NCBI GenBank assembly: GCA_022826705.1
Contig: JAJDUJ010000030.1
Span: 62,001-126,000, forward strand
Reading direction: 5' to 3'
Origin: Acidimicrobiia bacterium
GTDB taxonomy: Bacteria > Actinomycetota > Acidimicrobiia > Acidimicrobiales > Bin134
DNA: 64,000 nucleotides
A program made the translations under genes and the position numbers. Positions 1 to 8,253 of the stretch are shown here, in pieces (the first letter of the stretch is position 1; each line of letters starts with the position of its first letter). Under the pieces are notes generated by a model. The model saw only the letters and a list, made by a program, of their open reading frames with translations. It was not told where the DNA came from and ran no database searches.

Positions 1-1022
1 TCAGCCACGCTCCGGAAGAGGCGAGCGTTTTCGAAGACCCAGTGCCCACTGAGGCAGTGGAGTTCCCCTCCGTAGACCGGGTAGACGAGGTCTTGTCCTT
101 GGATGTTTCTGAGTCTCCGATTGCCTCGGGGATGGTCGAGACCCGGGACTCTCCGTTGCTGCCGCCATCTCCGGCAATGGGTGATGGCCGGACATCTTCT
201 CGAAACGGCAACACCATGACCGCTCTCGTGGTTGGTCTGGTGCTTGGCGGAATCGTCTTGGGCGCCATCGCCCTAGGCGAGGAGGTCACGCTCGCGGTGC
301 TTGTCATTGCGCTCTTGATTGCCGCCGCGGAGTGGTTCACCACCATGCGCCATGCGGGCTATCAACCTCCGGCGCTGGTGGGGTTTGCCGCAGTGGCGGC
401 CATGCCGCTGGCTGCCTACTGGCGAGGTACCGACGGCATCGTGCTGGTGTTGGTATTCGCCCTGTTCGGCTCGGGGCTGTGGTACCTGGGCGGAGTGGGC
501 GGCAACCGGATCCTGGCCAACCTAGGGGTAACCCTGCTGGGGATCACCTACATCGGGGTGACCGGGGCCTTCGGCGGACTCCTGCTGGACATGCCCGACG
601 GCGCCGAACTGGTGCTGAGCGCACTGATTTTGACCGTGGCCCACGATGTGGGCGCATACGCCGTTGGGCGGGCCGCAGGTCGCACACCGCTGTCGAAGGC
701 CAGTCCCAACAAGACGGTGGAGGGTCTGATCGGCGGCACCATCCTCACCATCGCTGCCGCGTTGGTGTTCATCTCCATCCTGGAGATCGGTCCATTCGGA
801 GATGGGACGGGGTCGCGTTCCGACGGGGTGATTCTGGGAATCGTGGTCGCCGTGGTGGCGCCGCTGGCCGATCTCATGGAGTCGGCCATCAAGCGAGATA
901 TCGGCATCAAGGACATGGGCTCGCTGCTGCCGGGCCACGGAGGGATGTTGGACCGGATCGACGCTCTCCTGTTTGTGCTGCCGGCCACCTACTTCACCGC
1001 CCTGATGCTGGATGTGATCTGA
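1..1022 (+). CDS. cdsA: Phosphatidate cytidylyltransferase, 5' end outside window
   Basis: This integral membrane enzyme makes CDP-diacylglycerol from phosphatidic acid and CTP, the precursor used by PgsA further along the window. The reading frame is open to the left edge, so the GTG at 42 is probably internal and the gene is 5'-truncated here. About 60 hydrophilic residues precede at least six hydrophobic segments. Near the C-terminus (about residues 282-308 counted from 42) lies the family signature: SAIKRDIGIKD, then PGHGG and DRID, with the Lys-Arg, Lys-Asp and Asp residues of the CTP/metal site. It ends 30 bp before dxr on the same strand. Confidence 0.95.
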   Translation, partial: SHAPEEASVFEDPVPTEAVEFPSVDRVDEVLSLDVSESPIASGMVETRDSPLLPPSPAMGDGRTSSRNGNTMTALVVGLVLGGIVLGAIALGEEVTLAVLVIALLIAAAEWFTTMRHAGYQPPALVGFAAVAAMPLAAYWRGTDGIVLVLVFALFGSGLWYLGGVGGNRILANLGVTLLGITYIGVTGAFGGLLLDMPDGAELVLSALILTVAHDVGAYAVGRAAGRTPLSKASPNKTVEGLIGGTILTIAAALVFISILEIGPFGDGTGSRSDGVILGIVVAVVAPLADLMESAIKRDIGIKDMGSLLPGHGGMLDRIDALLFVLPATYFTALMLDVI

Positions 1023-1052
1023 GCCACCGGGCGATACCGACGCGATTCGCTC

Positions 1053-2246
1053 ATGACCTCTCTGTCCCTGCTTGGTTCCACCGGCTCGATCGGAGTCCAG
1101 ACACTGGAGGTGGTGCGGGCCGAACCCGGCGCCTGGGACGTAGTGGCATTGGGTGCCGGCCGCTCCGTCGACCAGTTGGTGGCCCAAGCCCAGGAGTTTC
1201 AACCCCGATTGGTGGTGGTGGGCGACTTCGAACGGGTGCCTGAGGTTCAAGAGGCGCTGCCGGGGATTTCCGTGGCGAGCGGTGCTTCTGCCCTGGCCGA
1301 AGCGGCCGCGATGGGAGAGGTGGTGGTGAACGGGGTTGTCGGATTCGCCGGTTTGCCGGTGACCCTGGCCGCCCTCGAGGCGGGCCGGCGCTTGGCTCTG
1401 GCCAACAAGGAGTCGCTGATTGCCGCCGGCCCGGTTGTCCAGAGGGCCCGCCAAACTCCCGGCGCCGAACTGCTTCCGGTGGACAGCGAGCACTGCGCCG
1501 TCCACCAGTGTCTACGGGCCAACGATGTGTTCACCTCCGACACGGGAATGGCCTCTGAAACGGGAATGAAACGCGTGCACCGCATCGTGCTCACCGCCAG
1601 CGGTGGACCTTTCAGGGGTCGCAGTCGCAGTGAGTTGGCCGATGTGACGGTGGAGCACGCATTGGCCCATCCCACATGGAGCATGGGGCCCAAGATCACG
1701 GTGGACTCCTCCACGCTGATGAACAAGGGCTTGGAGGTGATCGAGGCCAACGAGCTGTTCGGATTGGGCTACGATCGCATCGAGGTCGTCGTCCATCCTC
1801 AGTCGGTGGTCCACTCGATGGTGGAGTACACCGATGGCGCCACCATCGCCCAGCTCTCGCTGCCCGATATGCGGTTGTGCATCGGCTATGCCATCGCCTA
1901 CCCCGACCGCATCGCCACCCCGTTTGGCCGCATCGATTGGGCCGAGCTGCGCCGGCTGGACTTCGAGCCCCCTGATACCGAGGCATTTCCCTGCCTGAAT
2001 CTGGCCTACGCCGCCGGGCGCATGGGCGAGACCGCCCCTGCGTTGCTGAATGCGGCCAACGAGGTGGCCGTGCAGGCTTTTCTCGATCAGCGGATACGAT
2101 GGACGGCAATTCCCGAGGTTTTGGAGACGGTCTTAGGCGACCACGACGGCACTGAGGCCGACTCCCTGGAGGCGGTCATGGAGATCGACGGCAAAGCCCG
2201 AGCCGCGGCCGAGCACGTGGTCGTCCGCCAGTTCGACCGCAGCTAG
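1053..2246 (+). CDS. dxr: 1-deoxy-D-xylulose 5-phosphate reductoisomerase
   Basis: It converts DXP to 2-C-methyl-D-erythritol 4-phosphate with NADPH, the committed step of the MEP isoprenoid pathway; ispG, a later step, is two genes downstream. The N-terminal NADPH motif GSTGSIG is at residues 7-13. LANKESLIAAGP follows, then the metal-binding acidic motif PVDSEH (about 143-148), ASGGPF of the flexible loop, and KITVDSSTLMNKGLE (about 214-228). At 397 residues it has the usual family length. It starts at ATG 1053 without a clear Shine-Dalgarno sequence and stops 3 bp before the site-2 protease, so the two are probably cotranscribed. Confidence 0.97.
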   Translation: MTSLSLLGSTGSIGVQTLEVVRAEPGAWDVVALGAGRSVDQLVAQAQEFQPRLVVVGDFERVPEVQEALPGISVASGASALAEAAAMGEVVVNGVVGFAGLPVTLAALEAGRRLALANKESLIAAGPVVQRARQTPGAELLPVDSEHCAVHQCLRANDVFTSDTGMASETGMKRVHRIVLTASGGPFRGRSRSELADVTVEHALAHPTWSMGPKITVDSSTLMNKGLEVIEANELFGLGYDRIEVVVHPQSVVHSMVEYTDGATIAQLSLPDMRLCIGYAIAYPDRIATPFGRIDWAELRRLDFEPPDTEAFPCLNLAYAAGRMGETAPALLNAANEVAVQAFLDQRIRWTAIPEVLETVLGDHDGTEADSLEAVMEIDGKARAAAEHVVVRQFDRS

Positions 2247-2249
2247 GCG

Positions 2250-3572
2250 ATGGGCTTTCACTTACCTGGCTCCTGGCGGGGCGGCCAGTCTGGACCATCT
2301 CCACTCGCCACCTTGAAGGCGTCTCGCGAGAGTTGGCAGGGGTTGGTGCTGGTTGCGGGATTGCTCGCGGTTGTATCGGCGATTTGGGGTGTCCCAATGC
2401 TGGTGGCGCTGCTGCTCATTCTCCTCATGCTGTTCCTTCACGAAATGGGGCACTACCTGACGGCGCGATGGGCGGGCATGAAGGTCACCGAGTTCTTCCT
2501 GGGATTCGGGCCCCGGCTCTGGTCGTTCCGTCGGGGGGAGACAGTCTTCGGCCTTAAGGCGATTCCGTTTGGGGCGTATGTCCGGATTATCGGGATGAAC
2601 AACCTCGAGGAAGTTCCTCCTGCTGAAGAGTCCCGAACATACCGAAGCAAGCCCTATTGGCGACGAATGTCTGTGGCAGTGGCGGGCTCAACCATGCATT
2701 TTCTGCTGGCCCTGGTGCTGCTCTTCACCTTTCTCGTGATTGGCGGGAGGACGGAGAGCGTTCCCTCTTCGGATTGGTCCGTGACCCAGGTAGCCAACGA
2801 TTCACCTGCCGCGGAAGCCGGATTGCAGCCCGGCGATCGGATCGTGTCCGTGAATGGGGATTCGGTGGCCACTATGGACGACTTGGTGGTGGTTCTACCC
2901 GAACCGGGGACGCCGGTCAGCCTGGGCATTCTTCGAGACGGCGATCTCCTCACCCGCTCGCTGACACTCGGTACCCATCCTTTCGATGCAGATCGGGGCT
3001 ACTTGGGGGTCCGTTCTTTGAACGCCCGGGAAAGCCAGCCGATAGAGGTCGGGTTTGTCGAGGCCGTTCCCGAGTCCCTGGAGGAATTCGGCTTCCTGAC
3101 CAAGGAGTCCGCCGTTGCCATCGGGAAGCTCTTCTCACCCGGTGGACTCAGCGGTTTCTTCCAAAGGGTTACCGAGGAGCCTGCAAGCCAAGAAGTCTCC
3201 TCGGTGAGCGGAGGGACGTTCTCCAGTACCGCAGTGGAAGATGAAGAACGAGTGATCTCCATCCTCGGTGTACTCAGGATATTTGCCGACTTCGTTTCCG
3301 ACATCACCGAGAATTACGGCAGCCTGCTGCTGCTTTTCGCCCTAGTGAACATCTTTATAGGGGTCTTCAACATGATCCCGCTCCTTCCCTTTGATGGCGG
3401 CCATGTGGCGATCGCCACCTATGAGCGCCTTCGCTCTCGCCGAGGCCGCCGCTATACCGCCGACGTGTCCAAGATGATCCCCGTCGCCTACGCGGTGGTG
3501 GTGGTCCTGCTCTTCGTAGGCCTCGGGGCGCTCTATCTCGATGCCTCCGATCCGGTGCGGCTTCCGAGTTGA
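2250..3572 (+). CDS. rseP: Site-2 zinc metalloprotease, M50 family (RseP/Rip1-like)
   Basis: This is a membrane-embedded protease. In the family such enzymes cleave anti-sigma factors and other membrane proteins within the bilayer; the substrate here cannot be read from sequence. The zinc motif HEMGH is at residues 64-68 within the first core helix. A PDZ domain spans about 175-230 (from VTQVANDSPAAEAG to NGDSV). The second conserved motif NMIPLLPFDGG (about 374-384) contributes the Asp zinc ligand. A low-complexity stretch lies between the PDZ domain and the last helices. Length (440) is normal. It sits between dxr and ispG, the order common in actinobacteria. The exact start is uncertain because several hydrophilic residues precede the first helix. 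Confidence 0.93.
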   Translation: MGFHLPGSWRGGQSGPSPLATLKASRESWQGLVLVAGLLAVVSAIWGVPMLVALLLILLMLFLHEMGHYLTARWAGMKVTEFFLGFGPRLWSFRRGETVFGLKAIPFGAYVRIIGMNNLEEVPPAEESRTYRSKPYWRRMSVAVAGSTMHFLLALVLLFTFLVIGGRTESVPSSDWSVTQVANDSPAAEAGLQPGDRIVSVNGDSVATMDDLVVVLPEPGTPVSLGILRDGDLLTRSLTLGTHPFDADRGYLGVRSLNARESQPIEVGFVEAVPESLEEFGFLTKESAVAIGKLFSPGGLSGFFQRVTEEPASQEVSSVSGGTFSSTAVEDEERVISILGVLRIFADFVSDITENYGSLLLLFALVNIFIGVFNMIPLLPFDGGHVAIATYERLRSRRGRRYTADVSKMIPVAYAVVVVLLFVGLGALYLDASDPVRLPS

Positions 3573-3632
3573 GGAGTGGGATGATCACGGGCAATTGCGG
3601 ATACCGCGGGCCGGGCGTGTCAAGCTGAGGGC

Positions 3633-4856
3633 ATGGAAGTCGAGGCTGCTTTCGAGCGACGCCCCACCCGTCGGATCCATGTGGGGGATGTAGCCGTCGG
3701 CGGTGGCGCGCCCATCACTGTCCAGTCCATGACCACCACCCGCACCGCCGACGTGGAAGGCACCCTTCAGCAGATATACGCCCTGGCTGCGGCGGGGGCC
3801 GACATCGTGCGCTGCACGTGCAACGAGATCGAGGCCGCCGAGGGGCTGGCCCAGATCGTGCCCCGGTCTCCGGTGCCCATCGTGGCCGACATTCACCACC
3901 AGTACCGCATGGCGCTGGCCGCATTGGACGCCGGCGTCCAATGCCTGAGGCTGAACCCCGGCAACATACGCAAACCCGAACACATTCGAACGGTGGCCTC
4001 AGAGTGCCGGGACCGCGGGGTTCCCATCCGCATCGGAGTGAACGGGGGGTCGCTGCACCCTGATCTCTACCGCAAGTACGGCGACCGGGTGACCCCGGAG
4101 GCCATGGTGGAGTCAGCCCAGATGGAACTCGACTACTTCGCCGATGTGGACTTCGAAGACGTCAAGATCTCGGTCAAGGCCTCCAGCGTGCCCCTCATGA
4201 TTGAGTCCTACCGACAGCTGGCCGAGGTCACCGATCACCCCTTGCATTTGGGGGTGACCGAAGCAGGGCCGCCCCCGGTGGGGTTGATCAAGTCCACCGT
4301 CGGCATTGGCACCCTCTTGGCCGAGGGAATCGGCGACACCATCCGGTACAGCCTCACCGCCGACCCGGTGCAAGAGGCGAAAGCCGGCCGCCAGCTTCTT
4401 GAATCCATGGGACTGCGGGAGCGCAAGAACGTGGACCTCATCGCCTGTCCGAGCTGCGGTCGGGCGGAGATCGACGTGTATGCCGTGGCGGAGCAGGCCA
4501 TGGAGGCGTTCGGCGATCGGGAGATTCCCCTTCAGGTGGCAGTCATGGGCTGCGTGGTCAATGGTCCCGGCGAGGCCCGTGACGCTGATATCGGAATCGC
4601 GGCGGGCAACAAGCGGGGCCACCTGTTCGTCAAGGGCCGCAACGTGGCCGTGGTAGCCGAGGAGGAAATGGTGTCGGCGCTCGTGGAGTGGGCCGAGTTG
4701 ATCCACGAGCACGGGCCTGAGGCCGCGCTGGAAAGGGCCGATACGGTGGCCGCGGCCCGGGAAGCCGAGCGGGACCGGAGTCGCCTGCTGGCCGAGCAGG
4801 GCGACGACGCCAACCAAGCCGGCGAAAAGATCGATCTGATCCGCAGGAGAGCGTGA
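3633..4856 (+). CDS. ispG: 4-hydroxy-3-methylbut-2-en-1-yl diphosphate synthase
   Basis: This iron-sulfur enzyme of the MEP pathway converts MEcPP to HMBPP. The N-terminal TIM-barrel region opens with TRRIHVGDVAVGGGAPITV. The 4Fe-4S ligands are visible: Cys272 and Cys275 in CPSCG, Cys307 in GCVVNGPGE, and Glu314 in the same motif. The last 40 or so residues form a charged, probably helical tail rich in Ala, Arg and Glu, beyond the catalytic core. No Shine-Dalgarno is seen. The hexamer caagct lies six bases before the ATG, a weak match to the leaderless -10 pattern found elsewhere in the window. The stop overlaps the region used for proS initiation. Confidence 0.96.
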   Translation: MEVEAAFERRPTRRIHVGDVAVGGGAPITVQSMTTTRTADVEGTLQQIYALAAAGADIVRCTCNEIEAAEGLAQIVPRSPVPIVADIHHQYRMALAALDAGVQCLRLNPGNIRKPEHIRTVASECRDRGVPIRIGVNGGSLHPDLYRKYGDRVTPEAMVESAQMELDYFADVDFEDVKISVKASSVPLMIESYRQLAEVTDHPLHLGVTEAGPPPVGLIKSTVGIGTLLAEGIGDTIRYSLTADPVQEAKAGRQLLESMGLRERKNVDLIACPSCGRAEIDVYAVAEQAMEAFGDREIPLQVAVMGCVVNGPGEARDADIGIAAGNKRGHLFVKGRNVAVVAEEEMVSALVEWAELIHEHGPEAALERADTVAAAREAERDRSRLLAEQGDDANQAGEKIDLIRRRA

Positions 4857-4858
4857 GG

Positions 4859-6271
4859 ATGGCCAAAAAAGGGGTGCTCACATCCCAGCAGGAAGACTTC
4901 CCCCGCTGGTACCAGGACATTCTCAACAAGGCGGAACTGGCCGACAACGGGCCCGTGCGAGGAACCATGGTGATCCGACCCTATGGCTATGCCCTGTGGG
5001 AGCGGATGCAGGCCGAGGTGGATCAGCGCATCAAGAGCGCCGGGGCCGACAACGCCTACTTCCCGCTGTTCATCCCTGAGAGCTACCTGAACCGGGAGTC
5101 CGACCACGTGGAGGGCTTCAGTCCCGAATTGGCAGTGGTTACCCAGGGCGGAGGCCGAGAGCTGGCCGAGCCGGTGGTGGTGCGACCCACTAGCGAGACC
5201 ATCATCAATGCCTACTTCTCCAAATGGATACAGAGCCATCGCGACCTGCCCCTGCTGATCAACCAGTGGGCCAATGTGGTCCGCTGGGAGATGCGCCCCC
5301 GGATATTCCTGCGAACCACGGAGTTCTTATGGCAGGAAGGCCACACCGCTCACGCCACCCGCCAAGAAGCCCGTGACTACGCGGCCATGATCCTCCACGA
5401 GGTGTATCGAGACTTCATGGAGTCGGTGCTGGCCATCCCGGTGCTCATCGGGTACAAGACCGAGGCGGAGCGGTTCCCCGGGGCCATCAACTCCATGTGC
5501 CTCGAGGGGATGATGCGAGACGGCAAGGCCCTTCAGATGGGAACATCCCATGAACTGGGCCAGAGCTTCGCCACCATGTTCGACATCACCTATCTGGATG
5601 CCGAAGGGAGTCAGGCTCACGTGTGGCAGACCTCCTGGGGGGTGTCGTCTCGGATGGTTGGCGGGCTGATCATGGCCCACGGTGACGACCAAGGGCTCGT
5701 TGTCCCTCCCCGGTTGGCGCCCATTCAAGCCGTTGTCGTTGCAGTTCGCGACGCCGAAGGAGTTGTGGACGCTTGCCACCAATTGGCTGGATCTTTGGCT
5801 GCTGCTGGGATACGGGCGAAGGTTGACGACCGGACGGGTACGGGGTTTGGCCGAAGAGCCACCGACTGGGAGCTGAAAGGGGTACCTGTACGGGTGGAGA
5901 TCGGACCCCGGGACCTGGAAAACGGTCAGGCAACGCTGGTGTCTCGGATTGACGGCGACAAGCAGACAGTCGATCTCTCCGCGGCGCCCAAGCAAGTGGA
6001 ATCGCTGCTTGACGACATCCAACAGCAGATTTTCAACGACGCTATGGCGTGGCGGGACTCTCGGATAGTCGAGGCGGCCACCGTGGCCGAGGTGCAAGAG
6101 GCGGCGGCCACGGGATTCGCCCGGATTCTGTGGGCTGAACTCGGCCCCGAAGGCGAAGCGGCCTTGGCCGAAGATGCGGTTACCGTTAGGTGCTTGCAGC
6201 TCCCTGATGGGTCCCTTCCCCACAGCGGCGACGAGAGTGATCTTGTGGCTGTCTGCGGCCGCAGCTACTGA
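4859..6271 (+). CDS. proS: Prolyl-tRNA synthetase, short eukaryote/archaeal-type form
   Basis: It charges tRNA-Pro. The 470-residue protein is of the compact class II type that lacks the bacterial editing insertion. Motif 2 reads RWEMRPRIFLRTTEF, motif 3 lies around GLIMAHGDDQGL, the anticodon-binding domain follows, and the chain ends in CGRSY; a terminal Tyr is typical of the eukaryote-like form. Of the C-terminal zinc-domain cysteines only some remain (Cys in VRCLQL and VCGRSY). ATG 4859 is preferred because AGGAG lies nine bases upstream; an in-frame GTG at 4853 overlaps the ispG stop. A 33-bp copy of the 3' end of this gene follows the stop codon. Confidence 0.95.
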   Translation: MAKKGVLTSQQEDFPRWYQDILNKAELADNGPVRGTMVIRPYGYALWERMQAEVDQRIKSAGADNAYFPLFIPESYLNRESDHVEGFSPELAVVTQGGGRELAEPVVVRPTSETIINAYFSKWIQSHRDLPLLINQWANVVRWEMRPRIFLRTTEFLWQEGHTAHATRQEARDYAAMILHEVYRDFMESVLAIPVLIGYKTEAERFPGAINSMCLEGMMRDGKALQMGTSHELGQSFATMFDITYLDAEGSQAHVWQTSWGVSSRMVGGLIMAHGDDQGLVVPPRLAPIQAVVVAVRDAEGVVDACHQLAGSLAAAGIRAKVDDRTGTGFGRRATDWELKGVPVRVEIGPRDLENGQATLVSRIDGDKQTVDLSAAPKQVESLLDDIQQQIFNDAMAWRDSRIVEAATVAEVQEAAATGFARILWAELGPEGEAALAEDAVTVRCLQLPDGSLPHSGDESDLVAVCGRSY

Positions 6272-6320
6272 GAGAGACTGATCTGGTGGCCGTCTGCGGC
6301 CGTAGCTGCTGAAAAAGGCC
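6239..6320 (+). repeat. 41-bp tandem duplication covering the proS stop codon
   Basis: Bases 6239-6271 encode the last ten residues and stop of proS. They recur at 6280-6312 with 29 of 33 bases identical, an offset of 41 bp. Three of the four differences are synonymous when the second copy is translated the same way (DLVAVCGRS then Cys instead of Tyr, then stop). The second copy is out of frame with the gene and lies after its stop, so it is not translated as part of ProS. Confidence 0.9.
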
Positions 6321-6402
6321 CAACGACACACCGCTAAGCAGCGACATGGGCGGTTTCACCGGGTAAGATTGCCGGTGAATCGTCGATCTCTTCAGTCGAG
6401 TG

Positions 6403-6426
6403 AGGCGTGGGCTGGGGCCCACGCCT
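6403..6426 (+). promoter_or_regulatory. Perfect hairpin upstream of rimP
   Basis: A 10-bp GC-rich perfect inverted repeat (aggcgtgggc, loop tggg, gcccacgcct) lies 40 bp before the rimP start in the proS-rimP gap. No run of T follows, so a classic intrinsic terminator is unlikely. An attenuator or mRNA-stabilising leader of the rimP-nusA-infB operon is possible. Confidence 0.55.
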
Positions 6427-6465
6427 TCTGACTTTGGGGACCGCACCAGTCAGGAAAGGGGCGAG

Positions 6466-6948
6466 ATGCCAGTAGCCGACAGCGTGCGCGACCTGCTCGC
6501 GCCCCTCTTCCATGGGCGGGGTTTGGAGATCTACGACCTCACCTATGGAGGCGGGGTTCTGCGCATCATCGTGGACAAACCCGGAGGAGTGAGCTTGGAC
6601 GAGGTGGCCGACGCCTCCAAGGTCGCCTCTCGCCTGTTGGATGACAACGATCTTGTTCCCGGTCGGTACACCCTGGAGCTCACCAGCCCCGGTTTGGAGC
6701 GTCCGCTGCGCTGTCCCGAGCACTATGCCCGGGCAGTGGGCGAGACCATAAGCGTGAAACTCGGCCCCCATGTCGAAGGGAATCGTCGGATTCAAGGTTC
6801 GCTGATGGAATACGACGATGACGGAATTACCATTGAAAAGGACGGAGTTCCTCAACGCGTGTCATTCAACGACATCGCCAAGGCCAGGACCGTCTTTGAA
6901 TGGGGTCCGATGCCAAAGAAGCAGATCAAGGAGAAGAGCAGCCGATGA
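6466..6948 (+). CDS. rimP: Ribosome maturation factor RimP
   Basis: It assists 30S subunit assembly. The 160-residue protein has the two-part RimP architecture. The N-terminal alpha/beta domain contains GLEIYDLTY, LRIIVDKPGGVSLDEVA and the strongly conserved LELTSPGLERPL; the C-terminal SH3-like barrel begins near GETISVKL. The ATG at 6466 is chosen because AGGAAAGGGG lies just upstream; the frame extends further 5' to 6400 without another convincing start. The stop overlaps the nusA start as ATGA, so the two are translationally coupled in the usual rimP-nusA-infB operon. Confidence 0.93.
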   Translation: MPVADSVRDLLAPLFHGRGLEIYDLTYGGGVLRIIVDKPGGVSLDEVADASKVASRLLDDNDLVPGRYTLELTSPGLERPLRCPEHYARAVGETISVKLGPHVEGNRRIQGSLMEYDDDGITIEKDGVPQRVSFNDIAKARTVFEWGPMPKKQIKEKSSR

Positions 6949-8186
6949 ATCCTGACATGCTTGAAGCCCTCCAAGCCCTGGCCGCAGACAAGGGGATTTC
7001 GGTGGAGGCCCTGTTGGCGGCCCTGGCCGACGCCCTTGAATCGGCCTACAAGCGGATGCCCGACAGCGAGGAATATGCCTGGGTAACCATCAACCCCGAG
7101 ACGGCCGATATCCAGGTATTCGCGCAAAAGCTGGATGAGGACGGCGAGCCCATTGGGGAGCCATTTGACGTGACTCCCGATGGTTTCGGCCGTATCGCCG
7201 CGCAGACGGCCAAGCAGGTCATGATGCAGCGGATTCGCGAGGTGGAGAGGGAGCTCAAATACGAGGAATACGCTGGTCGGGAAGGCGACATCGTCACCGG
7301 GATCATTCAGCAGAATGATGCCCGCTACACCTTGTTGGACTTGGGCCGAGTAGAGGCCCTCTTGCCCCAGGCCGAGCAGGTGCCTTTTGAGCGCCCCGAC
7401 GCCAACAGCCGCCTCAAGGCCTACATCGTGGAAGTCCGGAAGACGGCCAAGGGCCCGCAAATCGTGGTCAGCCGCACCCATCCTGGGCTGATCAAGCGGC
7501 TGTTCGAGCTGGAAGTGCCCGAGATCGCCGATGGGGTGGTGGAGATCAGGGCGTGTGCTCGGGAGCCGGGTCATCGCACCAAGATCGCGGTGTCGTCCAA
7601 CGACACCAACGTAGATCCGGTAGGGGCCTGTGTGGGGGCCCGGGGGGCCCGGGTTCGCATGGTGGTCAACGAGTTGCGGGGGGAGAAGATCGACATCGTT
7701 CCCTTCGCCGATGATCCGGCCGACTTCGTGGCCAAGGCGCTGTCTCCGGCCAAGATCAAGGAGGTCACCGTCGACGAGGAGTCCGGGGTGGCCGAGGTGG
7801 TGGTGCCCGACTATCAGCTCTCGTTGGCCATCGGCAAAGAAGGCCAGAATGCCCGGCTCTCTGCTCGGCTGACCGGATGGCGGATCGACATCAAAAGCGA
7901 GACTCAGCTCGCCCAAGAAGCTGCCTATGAGGACATGGATTGGGCTGAGGGAGAATGGGTGGTGGACGAGGCAACCGGTGAGCAGGTATGGCGGCCAGCA
8001 GAGGGAGGACCAGCGCTGTCAGCTGAGGATTGGGCCGCAGAGGGCACCGACGACACCCCTTCTGAGGATTGGGCCGCAGAGGGCACCGAGGAAACCCCTT
8101 CTGAGGAAGGGGCTGCCGCAGGAAGTGAGAACGTTCCCGTTGAGGAGGTTGGGGACGCTGCGGAGGGCGGTCCTCCCCCGGGGTAG
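6945..8186 (+). CDS. nusA: Transcription elongation/termination factor NusA
   Basis: It binds RNA polymerase and nascent RNA and modulates pausing, termination and antitermination. Domains in order are the N-terminal polymerase-binding domain (about 1-110), S1 (about 120-190, beginning near EGDIVTGII), KH1 with GACVGARGARVRMVV (about 226 onward) and KH2 with LAIGKEGQNARLSARL. An acidic tail of some 80 residues then contains two copies of a 13-residue unit, EDWAAEGTDDTPS and EDWAAEGTEETPS. The ATG at 6945 overlaps the rimP stop and follows AAGGAG. The ylxR gene that normally follows nusA in actinobacteria is absent; infB comes next. Confidence 0.95.
   Translation: MNPDMLEALQALAADKGISVEALLAALADALESAYKRMPDSEEYAWVTINPETADIQVFAQKLDEDGEPIGEPFDVTPDGFGRIAAQTAKQVMMQRIREVERELKYEEYAGREGDIVTGIIQQNDARYTLLDLGRVEALLPQAEQVPFERPDANSRLKAYIVEVRKTAKGPQIVVSRTHPGLIKRLFELEVPEIADGVVEIRACAREPGHRTKIAVSSNDTNVDPVGACVGARGARVRMVVNELRGEKIDIVPFADDPADFVAKALSPAKIKEVTVDEESGVAEVVVPDYQLSLAIGKEGQNARLSARLTGWRIDIKSETQLAQEAAYEDMDWAEGEWVVDEATGEQVWRPAEGGPALSAEDWAAEGTDDTPSEDWAAEGTEETPSEEGAAAGSENVPVEEVGDAAEGGPPPG
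8023..8100 (+). repeat. 39-bp tandem repeat, two copies, in nusA tail
   Basis: Two consecutive 39-bp units differ at only three positions near their 3' ends, followed by the first bases of a third. The unit length is a multiple of three, so the duplication adds 13 acidic residues in frame to the disordered C-terminus of NusA. Confidence 0.9.
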
Positions 8187-8253
8187 TAGCCGGCGCTTCG
8201 GATTGACTTCGAAATCTGAAGGGCAGGCGTGAGACAATAAATTCCCGACCCAA

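Noticed and set aside
522-1505. 327-codon minus-strand frame across cdsA and dxr
   Set aside because: Antisense shadow of two well-defined genes, with Gly/His/Gln-rich translation and no motif.
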